The notes: generated from the sequence alone by a model not told the origin. Numbered from the stretch's first letter, positions 50,770 to 60,862 are shown. The stretch: DNA of 64,000 bases from Nitrobacter sp035546855 (GCA_035546855.1 DASZVY010000057.1:5062-69061), one strand, 5' to 3'. A program made the numbers and translations.

Positions 50770-53700
50770 ATGGTCTCGCTGGTTCGCATTGCCCTGAGCC
50801 GCCCTTATACGTTCGTGGTTCTGGCGCTGCTGTTGCTCATCATCGGCCCGCTGGCGGCCTTGCGCACGCCGACCGATATTTTCCCCAACATCGGCATTCC
50901 GGTGATCGGCGTCGTCTGGCAATATACCGGCTTGCCGCCCGATCAGATGTCGGGGCGCATCACCACTCCGTTCCAGCGCGCCCTGACCACGACGGTCAAC
51001 GACATCGATCATATCGTCGCCAATTCCTATAACGGCGTCGGCATCATCAAGATTTTCTTCCAGCCGAACGTCAACATCCAGACCGCGAACGCCCAGGTGA
51101 CGGCCATCGCGCAGACCATGCTCAAGCAGTTGCCGCCCGGCGCGACGCCGCCGCTGATCCTGAATTATAGCGCGTCGACCGTCCCGATCATCCAGCTTGC
51201 GCTGTCAGGCGAAGGACTGACCGAGCAGAATCTCTTCGACATCGCCACCAACCAGTTGCGAACGCCGCTCGTGACCGTGCCCGGCGCGGCGATCCCGTGG
51301 CCGTTCGGCGGCAAGCAGCGGCAGATCCAGATCGATCTCGATCCCGCGGCGTTGCAGGCGCGCGGCTTGTCGGGACAGGACGTGGCCAACGCGCTCGCCG
51401 CGCAGAATTTGATTACGCCGGTCGGCACCCAGAAGATCGGACAGTTCGAGTACACCATCCAGCTCAACAATTCGCCGCTGAAGATCGAGGAATTGGGGGA
51501 CCTCCCGATCAAGACGGTCAACGGCGCGATGGTTTACATCCGTGACGTGGCGAGCGTCCGCGACGGCAACCCGCCGCAGACGAACATCGTTCACGTCAAT
51601 GGCGGCCGGTCCGTGCTGATGATGGTGCTCAAGGCCGGCGCGGTCTCCACGCTCGACATCATCTCGGGCGTCAAGCAGAAGATTCTCGATGTGAAGGCGG
51701 CGCTGCCCGATACGCTGAAGATCGGCTTCGTCGGCGATCAATCGCTGTTTGTCCGTGGCGCCATTACCGGCGTGGCGAAGGAAGGCATCATCGCCGCGCT
51801 GCTGACCAGCGTGATGATCCTGTTGTTCCTCGGAAGCTGGCGGTCGACGCTGATCATCGCCGTTTCGATTCCGCTCTCCGTGCTCGGCGCCATCGCGATG
51901 CTCTCGGCGCTCGGCGAGACGCTCAACATCATGACCCTCGGTGGACTCGCGCTGGCGGTCGGCATTCTGGTCGACGACGCCACGGTGACGATCGAGAACA
52001 TCAACTGGCATCTCGAGCAGGGCAAGGATGTCGAGACCGCGATTCTCGACGGCGCCAACCAGATCGTGACGCCGGCGTTCGTCTCGCTGCTTTGCATCTG
52101 CATTGTGTTCGTCCCGATGTTCTTCCTCGAGGGCGTCGCGCGGTTTCTGTTCGTGCCGATGGCCGAGTCGGTGATGTTCGCGATGATCTGGTCGTTCATC
52201 CTGTCGCGCACGCTGGTGCCGACGATGGCGAAATACCTCCTGAAGCCGCATGCGCATCATGCCGAGGGGGACGAGCCGCCGCCGTCACGCAATCCGCTGG
52301 TGCGGTTCCAGCGCGGATTCGAGGCCAGCTTCGAACGGGTTCGCGGCGGCTATCACGGTCTGCTCGAACTTGCGTTGCAGCATCGAGGCATTTTCGTCAC
52401 CGGCTTTCTCGGTTGTGTCGTTGCGTCGTTCTTGCTGGTGCCTTTTCTCGGGCGCAACTTCTTTCCGTCGGTCGATTCCGGTCAAATCCTGATGCATGCG
52501 CGTGGCCAGGTCGGAACACGGGTCGAGGAAAGCGCGGCGAAATTCGCCGACATCGAGAAGGTGATCAAGCGGATCATTCCGCCGGAGCAGATCGATACGC
52601 TGGCCGACAACATCGGGATGCCGATCAGCGGCATCAACATGACCTATAACAACACCGGCGTGATCGGCCCGCAGGACGGCGACATCCAGATCAAGCTCAA
52701 GGAAGGCCATCCGCCGACAGACGAATATGTGCGGAGGCTGCGCGAGGAACTGCCGCGCCGGTTCCCGGGCGTGACGTTCGCGTTTTTGCCCGCCGACATC
52801 GTCAGCCAGATCCTGAATTTCGGAGCCCCGGCGCCGATCGATATCCAGGTTCGCGGCGCCAACCTCGCCGCCAATTTCGCCCACGCCAACGAATTGCTGC
52901 GGCGGGTGCGCAAGATCCCGGGCGTGGCCGATGCGCGCATCCAGCAGTCGCCCCACAATCCCGGCTTCGATGTCGATGTCGACCGGACCCGGGCGCAGTA
53001 TGTCGGGCTGACAGAACGCGACGTCACCAACAGCCTGGTGGTCAACCTTGCCGGCAGCAGCCAGGTCGCGCCGACCTATTTTCTCAATCCCGACAACGGC
53101 GTGTCGTATTCCATCGTGATGCAGACGCCGCAATACCAGATCAATTCGCTGAGCGCGCTGGAGACGCTGCCGATCAGCGCCGCCAACACCACGACGCCGC
53201 CGATCCTCGGCGGCATCGCCACCGTCAAGCGCACCACCTCGAACGCGGTGGTGTCGCAATATGACATTGAGCCGCTGGTCGACATCTATGCGACGCCACA
53301 GGGACGGGATCTCGGCGCCGTCGCGTCCGACATCCGAAAGGTGCTGGCCGACACGGCGAAGGATGTGCCGAAGGGCAGCTCCGTGGTGCTGCTCGGGCAG
53401 GTGCAGACCATGAACAACGCCTTCTCCGGGCTTCTGTTCGGCCTGCTCGGTGCGATCGTGCTGATCTATCTGCTGATCGTGGTCAATTTCCAGTCGTGGT
53501 CCGATCCGTTCGTGATCGTGACCGCGCTGCCCGCCGCGCTCGCCGGCATTGTCTGGATGCTGTTCACGACGCATACGACCTTGTCGGTTCCGGCGTTGAC
53601 GGGCGCCATCATGTGCATGGGCGTCGCCACCGCCAACAGCGTGCTGGTCATCAGTTTCGCGCGCGAGCGCTATGAAATGACCGGCGATCCCGTCGCGGCT

Positions 53701-53955
53701 GCGCTCGAGGCCGGCTTCGTGCGATTCCGGCCGGTGCTGATGACGGCGCTGGCGATGATCATCGGCATGTTGCCCATGGCGCTCAGCCTCGGCGAGGGCG
53801 GCGAGCAGAATGCGCCGCTTGGCCGGGCGGTGGTCGGCGGCCTGATTTTTGCGACGGCCGCGACGCTGATATTCGTGCCCGTGGTATTCAGTATGGTTCA
53901 CAAGAAGCAGCCCGCGAAAAGCGGAGAGTCTCCGGAGATGCCGCATGCCCACTGA
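50770..53955 (+). CDS. RND efflux transporter permease (HAE-1/AcrB family)
   Basis: This 1061-aa inner-membrane pump has the RND layout of twelve helices with two large periplasmic loops. Recognisable motifs are the N-terminal PYTFVVLALLLLIIGPLAAL, AILVDDAT-like GILVDDATVTIEN with the proton-relay Asp pair, LGGLALAVGILVD, LGRNFFPSVDSGQI and MTALAMIIGMLPMALSLGEGGEQNAPLG near the end. It exports drugs, solvents or metabolites with a proton gradient. The permease gene comes before the adaptor gene, overlapping it by 11 bases. No outer-membrane factor is encoded nearby. A 219-base gap precedes it with no feature I recognise. Confidence 0.95.
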   Translation: MVSLVRIALSRPYTFVVLALLLLIIGPLAALRTPTDIFPNIGIPVIGVVWQYTGLPPDQMSGRITTPFQRALTTTVNDIDHIVANSYNGVGIIKIFFQPNVNIQTANAQVTAIAQTMLKQLPPGATPPLILNYSASTVPIIQLALSGEGLTEQNLFDIATNQLRTPLVTVPGAAIPWPFGGKQRQIQIDLDPAALQARGLSGQDVANALAAQNLITPVGTQKIGQFEYTIQLNNSPLKIEELGDLPIKTVNGAMVYIRDVASVRDGNPPQTNIVHVNGGRSVLMMVLKAGAVSTLDIISGVKQKILDVKAALPDTLKIGFVGDQSLFVRGAITGVAKEGIIAALLTSVMILLFLGSWRSTLIIAVSIPLSVLGAIAMLSALGETLNIMTLGGLALAVGILVDDATVTIENINWHLEQGKDVETAILDGANQIVTPAFVSLLCICIVFVPMFFLEGVARFLFVPMAESVMFAMIWSFILSRTLVPTMAKYLLKPHAHHAEGDEPPPSRNPLVRFQRGFEASFERVRGGYHGLLELALQHRGIFVTGFLGCVVASFLLVPFLGRNFFPSVDSGQILMHARGQVGTRVEESAAKFADIEKVIKRIIPPEQIDTLADNIGMPISGINMTYNNTGVIGPQDGDIQIKLKEGHPPTDEYVRRLREELPRRFPGVTFAFLPADIVSQILNFGAPAPIDIQVRGANLAANFAHANELLRRVRKIPGVADARIQQSPHNPGFDVDVDRTRAQYVGLTERDVTNSLVVNLAGSSQVAPTYFLNPDNGVSYSIVMQTPQYQINSLSALETLPISAANTTTPPILGGIATVKRTTSNAVVSQYDIEPLVDIYATPQGRDLGAVASDIRKVLADTAKDVPKGSSVVLLGQVQTMNNAFSGLLFGLLGAIVLIYLLIVVNFQSWSDPFVIVTALPAALAGIVWMLFTTHTTLSVPALTGAIMCMGVATANSVLVISFARERYEMTGDPVAAALEAGFVRFRPVLMTALAMIIGMLPMALSLGEGGEQNAPLGRAVVGGLIFATAATLIFVPVVFSMVHKKQPAKSGESPEMPHAH

Positions 53956-55147
53956 TACCAACCCGCCGGTCTCGCGCCGGAAGCTGGGCGTTTTCGGCAT
54001 CGTGATGCTCTGCGTGGCCGCCGGCATCGTCTTCACGGGCGTCACGTCGCGCGAGAAGAGCGACGCCGAACTGCGGACATGGACCGACGAGCAGGCGGTT
54101 CCCACGGTGGCCGTGATCCACCCCGAGGTCACCGCGCTCAAGGCCACGCTCGATGTCCCCGGGCGTCTCGAGGCCTATTCGCGCGCGCCGATTTTCGCGC
54201 GTGTGAGCGGTTATCTCAAGAACTGGAACGTCGATATCGGCGCCAAGGTCAAGGCGGGACAGTTGCTCGCGGAGATCGAGGCGCCCGATCTGGATCAGCA
54301 GTTGCTGCAGGCGCGTGCCGATCTTGCCAGCGCGAAGGCAAGCGCCAAGTTATCGGAAGCGACGCTGGCGCGGCGCAAGTCGTTGCTTGCCTCGAATTTC
54401 GTCTCGATGCAGGAGATCGACGAACGGACGGCCGATCTCGCCAACAAGAATGCTGCGGTCAAGTCGGGGCAGGCCAATGTCGAGCGGCTTGAGGCGCTGG
54501 CGGGCTACAAGAGGATCACGGCGCCGTTCGACGGGATCGTGACCGCGCGCAACACCGACGTCGGCGCGCTGATCAGCGGCGGCGTCGGAACCGGCCCGGC
54601 GATGTTCGTGGTTTCCGACATCGCCAAGCTGCGTGTCTATGTCGACGTCCCGCAGAACTACGTTCCGTCCATCAAGATCGGATCGAAAGCCGACATCATG
54701 ACGCCGGATCATCCGAACAAGACCTACGCTGCGACGGTTGAATCGTCGTCGCAGTCGGTCGATGTCGGAAGCGGCACCACGCGGATGCAGCTCGTGCTGG
54801 ACAATCCCAACGGTGAACTGATGCCCGGCGGTTACGCGACCGTTCGCATGACGCTGGCGCGGGAAGGCACGCCGCTCCACATTCCCTCCAGCGCGCTCAT
54901 CTTCGACAGCAACGGATTGCGGGTTGCGACGGTTGGGCCGGACGACAGGATTCTGTTCAAGACCGTGACCATTTCCCGCGATCTCGGCCGCGACATCGAG
55001 ATCGGCTCGGGACTTGCCGCCGACGACCGCGTCATTATCGCGCCGCCGGACGGCATGGCGAACGGCGATCAGGTGCGTGTCACCAACTCCGAGCCGAAGC
55101 ATCGCAAGCCGGAGAAGGTGTCGTCGAAGCAGGACGTCAAGGGCTGA
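53945..55147 (+). CDS. RND efflux periplasmic adaptor subunit
   Basis: This 400-aa membrane fusion protein links the pump to an outer-membrane channel. An N-terminal membrane anchor (LGVFGIVMLCVAAGIVFTGV) is followed by the barrel/lipoyl half RLEAYSRAPIFARVSGYLKNWNV-like sequence with DIGAKVKAGQLLAEIEAPDLD, a coiled-coil hairpin (about 110-180, ARADLASAKASAKLSEATLARR) and the second half YKRITAPFDGIVTARNTDVGAL. It ends with a Lys-rich tail. It follows the permease and converges on the LysR gene with 26 bases between. Confidence 0.95.
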   Translation: MPTDTNPPVSRRKLGVFGIVMLCVAAGIVFTGVTSREKSDAELRTWTDEQAVPTVAVIHPEVTALKATLDVPGRLEAYSRAPIFARVSGYLKNWNVDIGAKVKAGQLLAEIEAPDLDQQLLQARADLASAKASAKLSEATLARRKSLLASNFVSMQEIDERTADLANKNAAVKSGQANVERLEALAGYKRITAPFDGIVTARNTDVGALISGGVGTGPAMFVVSDIAKLRVYVDVPQNYVPSIKIGSKADIMTPDHPNKTYAATVESSSQSVDVGSGTTRMQLVLDNPNGELMPGGYATVRMTLAREGTPLHIPSSALIFDSNGLRVATVGPDDRILFKTVTISRDLGRDIEIGSGLAADDRVIIAPPDGMANGDQVRVTNSEPKHRKPEKVSSKQDVKG

Positions 55148-55173
55148 CCGCCTCGCACTGTCTGTCCGGCATT

Positions 55174-56058
55174 TCACGACCGGAACATGGATCGCCGGTC
55201 CGTGACCTCCTCGATGATGAAGTCCGAAATGGCGCGAACCCGGCTGAGCCGGCGCAGGTCCATGTGGGTGATGATCCAGTAGCTGCGCTCGAACACCTGA
55301 TCCGGCATGACGATCTGCAATTCGGGATCGTCGTGGGCGGCGTAATCATGGAGAATGCCGATCCCGGCGCTGCCGCGCACGGCTTCGAGCTGTCCGACGG
55401 CGCTTGAGCATTCGAGACGGCTGAATTCCGGGCCATAAAGCTCAGGCATGAAATTGAGCTGGTCCGCGAATATCAGATCCTGCACGTAGGTCACGAGACA
55501 GTGCCGTTGAAGGTCCGCCGCGGTTTGCGGCGCACCGTGCCTGGCGAGATAGTCTTTCGATGCGTAGAAGTGCAGGGAATAGTCGATCAGCTTGCGCACC
55601 GACAGCCGACCTTCTTCCGGGCGCTCGATGGTGATGGCGAGATCGGCTTCGCGCTTCGACAATGAAAACGTGCGCGACATCGGCACGAGTTGAATGGTGA
55701 GCTGCGGATATTTCGCCTTCAGCCGCCCGAGCCGCGAGCAGAGGAAAAGAGTGGTGAAGCCATCTGGCGCGGCGATCCGTACCGTGCCCGACAGCTCGAC
55801 TTCGGATTGCGACAAGTCGCCCTGCGCGCGCAACAGTTGCGCCTCGACCTCTTCGGCCGAGGCGTAAAGCCGCTCGCCTGCTGCCGTCAACACGCAACCC
55901 GTGGTGTGACGATCGAACAGGCGGACCCCGAGCGAGGTCTCGAGCGCGCCGATCCGCCGGCTGACCGTCCCGTGATCGACATGCAGGTGCCGCGCTGCTG
56001 CCAGGAACTGACCCGCGCGCGCAACGCTCAGAAAGACCCGGATATTGTCCCAATCCAT
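55174..56058 (-). CDS. LysR family transcriptional regulator
   Basis: This 294-aa regulator has an N-terminal winged helix-turn-helix with the LysR pattern (VFLSVARAGQFLAAARHLHV, DHGTVSRRIGALETSLG, RLFDRHTTGC; about residues 8-60) and a C-terminal periplasmic-binding-like effector domain (ISDFIIEEVTD at the end). It is convergent with the RND adaptor gene and 63 bases from the stop of the next minus-strand gene's operon side, so it could control either the pump or the upstream acyl-CoA genes. The target is not evident. Confidence 0.92.
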   Translation of the reverse strand: MDWDNIRVFLSVARAGQFLAAARHLHVDHGTVSRRIGALETSLGVRLFDRHTTGCVLTAAGERLYASAEEVEAQLLRAQGDLSQSEVELSGTVRIAAPDGFTTLFLCSRLGRLKAKYPQLTIQLVPMSRTFSLSKREADLAITIERPEEGRLSVRKLIDYSLHFYASKDYLARHGAPQTAADLQRHCLVTYVQDLIFADQLNFMPELYGPEFSRLECSSAVGQLEAVRGSAGIGILHDYAAHDDPELQIVMPDQVFERSYWIITHMDLRRLSRVRAISDFIIEEVTDRRSMFRS

Positions 56059-56121
56059 TCAGATGCCGACATTTTCACACAGGCGAAGCGAAATTATTGC
56101 ATCCTGTGTGTTGAAACGCCA

Positions 56122-57654
56122 CTAGCCGGCCCAGCGCCACTCCAGCATGCCGTCCGCGGCGGTGACGATGTCGCCGGATGTGCCGACGGGCGAACGGTCC
56201 ATGTCAAGCAGCCGGGCGAGGGTTTTTGCATCGGACACGGGGACGCGGGCGAGCGCCCGTTCATTTGCCGATGTCCGCAACATGACAACGCCATGCTGGG
56301 CCTCGCCCTTGCCGCCATAGATGACGGTAAAGGTTTCCACCGTGCCGTTGCCTTTTGCTTCGGTCACGAACGGCGGCGCGGCGCTGCGGTGGCGATCCGC
56401 TTCGGCCTGAACGCTGGTATCCTGCGCCAGCGCATGATCCGGCGCGCGGCGCGAGAGCACCAGCCCATGGTGCTTGGTGACGAAGCCGCCCTGGCCATAC
56501 AGCAGGCCGAGTTTGGCGCCATCGCGGAGCCTGCGGACCATCGCGCAGGCCGCGTGGGTCATGTAGGTATTGAGCGGCGCGCCGAAGAAGGTGAGCCCGC
56601 CGTTCACGGTCGGCTGAACGTCGGGACCGAGCCCGAGCGTTCGCCGCGCCATCTTCGGGACGCAGGGAAAGCAGCTATAGAGTTCGATGGCATCGAACGC
56701 CTTGCCGTTGCTGCCGACCAGCGCCATCACGGCTTTCAGCACGGCGGTCTGCGCGTGGCTGTCGTGGAATTGGTCGCGCTCGAGATAGTCGCGCGGTTCT
56801 TCCGCCGAGGCGCCGCCCCAGACGTGAATCATGCGGTCTTCGGGAATGCCTGCGGCGCGCGCCTTCGCCAGACTCGTCATCAGCAACGCAGCGCCCTGGT
56901 TCACCGTGGGATTGGCGACCATCAGTTTGGTATAGGGCCATGCGATCAGCCGGTTGTCCGGGGACGGCGTGGTGATCTCCTCGGGCGTGAAGGCGCGCTT
57001 GAGCCAGGAATTCGGATTGGTGGACGCAACCTTGGAATATTTCGACCACAGGTCGCCGGATTCCTTCAGCGCCTCGCGGGGCGTCAAGCCCCAATGCGCC
57101 GCGGTCGCGGCTTCGTAGAGCGGATAGACCGTGATCGGCCGGAACACGCCGAGCTTCACCGCCGCCGGCTTTTGATAGCTGGCGCCGCGCAATGGCTCGG
57201 GCGCATCGTGCGCGAACGGCGTCCACGGCAGCGTCACGCCGGCGCGTTCGGCCTTGGTCGCGGTGCTCTGGGCTTCCGCGCCGCAGACGGCGGCCACGGC
57301 GCTTTCGCCGCGCGCGATGCGCTGCGCCGCCTCGTGCAGATAGCGGATCGGGCTCTCGCCGCCGACTGGCCCGTAATAGGCATGCTTGGGCGCAATACCG
57401 AGCTTCGCGCTGAGCTGCGCCGCGGGGTCCTGATAGCGCCAGCTCAGGAAATTGACGACGTCGAGCGAGTCGACGTCATGCAGCAGCCTTGCGCCGGCAT
57501 CCTGCTCGGCGCGTTTGAGCGCGACTTCAAGCAGGGCCAGCGGCTCGAGGCCCGCCGTGAGGTCGGCCGGGTGGTCGGTGATTTCTCCGATTCCGACGAT
57601 GACGGGAATGCGCTCATCGGGGGCGGGAGGATTGGCTTTGGTCATTTTTTTCAC
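56122..57654 (-). CDS. Thiolase-fold protein, TLP1-like, lacking catalytic cysteines
   Basis: This 510-aa protein has a thiolase-superfamily core, with the opening IPVIVGIGEITDHP, SWRYQDPAAQLSAKLGI and the end-of-core motif THAACAMVRRLRDG with its His. The nucleophilic Cys region reads YYGPVGGESP (93-102) with no Cys, and the second Cys region reads LLYGQGGFVTKHHG. An extra C-terminal domain (from about 420, TFTVIYGGKGEAQHGVVM) matches the addition seen in mycobacterial TLP1 proteins, which also lack thiolase activity. A condensation or CoA-binding role is more likely than classical thiolysis. Start may be 57654 or the ATG at 57645. Confidence 0.88.
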   Translation of the reverse strand: MKKMTKANPPAPDERIPVIVGIGEITDHPADLTAGLEPLALLEVALKRAEQDAGARLLHDVDSLDVVNFLSWRYQDPAAQLSAKLGIAPKHAYYGPVGGESPIRYLHEAAQRIARGESAVAAVCGAEAQSTATKAERAGVTLPWTPFAHDAPEPLRGASYQKPAAVKLGVFRPITVYPLYEAATAAHWGLTPREALKESGDLWSKYSKVASTNPNSWLKRAFTPEEITTPSPDNRLIAWPYTKLMVANPTVNQGAALLMTSLAKARAAGIPEDRMIHVWGGASAEEPRDYLERDQFHDSHAQTAVLKAVMALVGSNGKAFDAIELYSCFPCVPKMARRTLGLGPDVQPTVNGGLTFFGAPLNTYMTHAACAMVRRLRDGAKLGLLYGQGGFVTKHHGLVLSRRAPDHALAQDTSVQAEADRHRSAAPPFVTEAKGNGTVETFTVIYGGKGEAQHGVVMLRTSANERALARVPVSDAKTLARLLDMDRSPVGTSGDIVTAADGMLEWRWAG

Positions 57655-57728
57655 TTTCTAAAGCTGCTCGCCGCCACCTTCGAGGCTCGCAAACGCTCGT
57701 ACCTCAGGGTGACGGTTACAAACGGGGC

Positions 57729-57775
57729 GTCATCCCGGGGCGTGAGCCGCTTTGCGGCGAGCCTCGGGGGATGAC
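57729..57775. repeat. Palindromic repeat, type D
   Basis: Arms GTCATCCC.GGGCG and CCTCGGGGGATGAC enclose an inner dyad GAGCCGC/GCGGC. It lies between two co-directional minus-strand genes, the flavin-dependent oxidase and the thiolase-fold protein. It is a single copy of this type in the window. Confidence 0.75.
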
Positions 57776-57784
57776 CATGGGTTC

Positions 57785-58915
57785 CTACTCCATCAACGCA
57801 TTCACATGCTCGATCGCGTCGGCGAAATCCTCCTTGAATTCCTGAACGACGGCGCCGGCGGATTTGACGCTGTCGATCAGGCCGACGCCTTGCCCGACAA
57901 AGTAACTGACGAGATCGCGCGCGGCGGCGTTACCGGCCGCAGCCGAGCGATCGATCGAGCGGAAAGCGTCGCGGCTGATGATGCTTTGCAGCGGCATCGG
58001 CAGCGCGCCGGGGCTGTCGGGGCCACGATCCCATGCATCCGTCCACACCGAACGCAATTGCCGCGCCGGCTTGCCGGTGCGGCCCCTCGAGCGGATCGCC
58101 TCGCGCGAGGACGCAGCGATCATCTTCTCGCGGAAGATTTCGCTGGTTTCGGATTCGACCGTGGCGAGCCAGACCGAGCCGGTCCAGACGCCGGCCGCGC
58201 CCATCGCCATGCAGGCCGCCATCTGCCGGCCAGTCATGATTCCACCGGCGGCGAGCACCGGCACGTCGCGCATCGGCTTGATCGCCTTGATGACCTCCGG
58301 CACAAGCACCATGGTCGAGACTTCGCCGCAATGCCCGCCGGCTTCCGTGCCCTGCGCTACCAGAATGTCGACACCTGCCGCGACCTGACGGACGGCGTGC
58401 TCCTTGGCGCCGACCAGCGCCGCGACCGGGATGCCGTGCGCGTGGCCCCTGTCGATCATCGCTTTCGGCGGCACCCCCAATGCATTGGCGATGAGCCGGA
58501 TCGGATGCCGGAACGAGACATCGAGCAATTCGAGCGCGCGCTCGCCATCGAAGGGCTGCGGCTGGTGCTCGTCGACGGCATCGATGGTCAGTTCGATCCC
58601 GTATTTCTTGAGCAGATTGCGCGTGAAATCGCGATGAGCCGGCGTGATCCGCGCCTCGAGGCTTTTCCAGGTGACGTTCTTCTCGCCGGCCGTGGAAATG
58701 TTCTCGGGAATCAGGACGTCGAGCCCGTAGGGCTTTCCGCCGGCGTGATCGTCGATCCACTTCAACTCCTGCTCGAGGGTTTCGGGCGAGTGCGCGGTGG
58801 CGCCGAGAACGCCGAAGCCGCCGGCGCGGCTGACAGCCGCGACCACGTCGCGGCAATGGCTGAAGGCGAGCAGCGGGAATTCGATTCCCAGCATGTCGCA
58901 GATCGGTGATTTCAT
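57785..58915 (-). CDS. Nitronate monooxygenase / 2-nitropropane dioxygenase-like FMN flavoprotein
   Basis: This FMN-binding TIM-barrel protein of about 376 aa has the family features SRAGGFGVLGA, the phosphate-binding and catalytic-His region VAQGTEAGGHCGE and AAGGIMTGRQMAACMAMGAAGVW. It would oxidise alkyl nitronates, although many members act on other substrates such as enoyl compounds. It has a long insertion in the first third (residues 60-130) compared with the 330-aa norm. Start ATG 58915, with GGGAGA upstream. It is divergent from the Baeyer-Villiger monooxygenase gene at 59160. Confidence 0.88.
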   Translation of the reverse strand: MKSPICDMLGIEFPLLAFSHCRDVVAAVSRAGGFGVLGATAHSPETLEQELKWIDDHAGGKPYGLDVLIPENISTAGEKNVTWKSLEARITPAHRDFTRNLLKKYGIELTIDAVDEHQPQPFDGERALELLDVSFRHPIRLIANALGVPPKAMIDRGHAHGIPVAALVGAKEHAVRQVAAGVDILVAQGTEAGGHCGEVSTMVLVPEVIKAIKPMRDVPVLAAGGIMTGRQMAACMAMGAAGVWTGSVWLATVESETSEIFREKMIAASSREAIRSRGRTGKPARQLRSVWTDAWDRGPDSPGALPMPLQSIISRDAFRSIDRSAAAGNAAARDLVSYFVGQGVGLIDSVKSAGAVVQEFKEDFADAIEHVNALME

Positions 58916-59159
58916 GGCGTCGGTCTCCCGCACCTGTCTTGATCGGCAGGTTGCCGGAGACGCTAGCCCATCACCGGGGCTTACGCCAAGTCAACTCACC
59001 GTCCGCCCTCTGCGGAGAACGGTGCATCGGCAGATGTGCATTCCGTCCGGCAAAATATGCTCGAAGGTGCGCGCGTTTTTGTCTCTTGCGCTTTGGCGCG
59101 GCGGGTTCAATGTTGCGTGCAAAGCATTCGAGGACGCGATGATCGCAAGAGAGGAATCC

Positions 59160-60818
59160 ATGTCCGCCCAGCCGCTCCATTCAGCCAAAGCCAGTCCTGC
59201 CACCGATGTGGTGATCGTCGGTGCGGGATTCGGAGGCATGTACATGCTTCATCGGCTGCGCGGGCTCGGGCTGTCGGTTCGCGTGTTCGAGCAGGGCAGC
59301 GATGTCGGCGGCACCTGGTACTGGAACCGGTATCCCGGCGCGCGCTGCGACGTCGAGAGCATGCAGTATTCCTATTCCTTCGACGACGAGCTGCAGCAGG
59401 AATGGGACTGGAGCGAGCGTTATGCGGCGCAACCGGAAATCCTGAAATACGCCCAGCACGTCGCCGATCGCTTCAACTTGCGGACGGATATCCAGTTCAA
59501 TACCCGCGTCGAATCGACGGTCTTCGACGAGGCCACGAACGCGTGGACCGTCACGACGTCGGATGGCAAGGCGATTGCCGCAAACTATGTCATCCTCGCC
59601 ACGGGCTGCCTGTCCAATGCCCGCAAGCCGGATTTTAAAGGGCTGAAGGATTTCAAGGGGGAGGTCTATCACACCGGTCACTGGCCGCATCATCCGGTTG
59701 ATTTTTCCGGCAAGCGCGTCGGCGTGATCGGGACCGGATCGTCCGGGATCCAGTCCATTCCGGTGATCGCCGCGACGGCCAGGCATGTCACCGTGTTCCA
59801 GCGCACGGCGAACTTCAGCATTCCCGCGCGCAATGGCCCGCTCTCTGCCGAGGAGCGGGAGTTGTTTCGCGCGAACTATCCCGAGATTCGGCGCAGAGCG
59901 CGCGAGGAAATGCGCAACGGCATTGATCAGGAATTGCCGGATCGCGGCGCGCTGGACGACGGCGACAACGAGCGCCGCGTCAAATACGAGAAGCGCTGGG
60001 AAAGGGGCGGTCTGACTTTCACCGCAACCTACAACAATATTGCGTTGGACAAGGCCGCCAACGATACAGCCGCGGATTTCGTCCGGACCAAGATCGCCGA
60101 GATCGTGAAGGATCCGAAAGTTGCAAAGCTGCTGCAGCCCAGCGATCATCCGATCGGTTCGAAGCGGATTTGCGTCGACACCGATTACTACGCGACCTTC
60201 AACCGTCCGAACGTCACGCTGGTCGATGTGAAATCGTCGCCGATCGAGGAAATCCTGCCGCATGGCGTGCGTGCCGGCGGCAAGGACACCGATCTCGACA
60301 TGCTGGTGCTCGCGACGGGCTTTGATGCCATGACCGGATCGGTCGCCAAGATCGATATCAGGGGCAGGCGTGGCCGGACCCTCAACGACAAATGGGCTGC
60401 GGGGCCGCGCACCTATCTCGGCCTGATGAGCGAAGGCTTTCCGAACTTGTTCATTATCACCGGTCCCGGCAGCCCCTCTGTCCTGAGCAACATGATCGTG
60501 TCGATCGAGCAGCACGTCGACTGGATCGCGGATTGCATCGGTTATATGCGTGACCACGGTTTCGATGCCATCGAGGCGCAGAAAGACGCCGAGGACAAAT
60601 GGGTTGTGCACGTCAACGAGGTCGCGCACGGCACGCTCTACCCGCAGGCGAACTCCTGGTACATGGGCGCGAACATTCCGGGCAAGCCGCGCATCTTCAT
60701 GCCGTACATCGGCGGTGTCGGCGCTTACCGGAAGATCTGCGACGAAGTCGCCGCCAAAGGTTATGAGGGGTTCGTCATGACGGCGGCGGAGCCGAAACAG
60801 CGGGCTGCGGCTTCCTGA
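59160..60818 (+). CDS. Flavin-containing Baeyer-Villiger monooxygenase
   Basis: This 552-aa FAD- and NADPH-dependent enzyme converts ketones to esters or lactones. It has the FAD loop GAGFGG (21-26), the Baeyer-Villiger fingerprint F165-x-G167-x3-H171-x3-W175-P176 (FKGEVYHTGHWP) and the NADPH loop GTGSSG (191-196). Other marks are the early GTWYWNRYPGARCD, typical of cyclohexanone-monooxygenase-type proteins, and DMLVLATGFDAMTG. Start ATG 59160 has GAGAGGAA upstream; the upstream frame is open but not used. Likely substrate is a cyclic or aromatic ketone, judged by class. Confidence 0.94.
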   Translation: MSAQPLHSAKASPATDVVIVGAGFGGMYMLHRLRGLGLSVRVFEQGSDVGGTWYWNRYPGARCDVESMQYSYSFDDELQQEWDWSERYAAQPEILKYAQHVADRFNLRTDIQFNTRVESTVFDEATNAWTVTTSDGKAIAANYVILATGCLSNARKPDFKGLKDFKGEVYHTGHWPHHPVDFSGKRVGVIGTGSSGIQSIPVIAATARHVTVFQRTANFSIPARNGPLSAEERELFRANYPEIRRRAREEMRNGIDQELPDRGALDDGDNERRVKYEKRWERGGLTFTATYNNIALDKAANDTAADFVRTKIAEIVKDPKVAKLLQPSDHPIGSKRICVDTDYYATFNRPNVTLVDVKSSPIEEILPHGVRAGGKDTDLDMLVLATGFDAMTGSVAKIDIRGRRGRTLNDKWAAGPRTYLGLMSEGFPNLFIITGPGSPSVLSNMIVSIEQHVDWIADCIGYMRDHGFDAIEAQKDAEDKWVVHVNEVAHGTLYPQANSWYMGANIPGKPRIFMPYIGGVGAYRKICDEVAAKGYEGFVMTAAEPKQRAAAS

Positions 60819-60862
60819 TTACATCTTCTGCAGCAATTCGCAGAAGACAGCGCTGCTTCGTT

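Noticed and set aside
52285..54147. 620-codon minus-strand open frame
   Set aside because: It is antisense to the RND permease and adaptor genes; His/Arg/Asp-rich, no motif.
55690..57774. 694-codon plus-strand open frame
   Set aside because: It covers the LysR and thiolase-fold genes in antisense; no domain or start signal.
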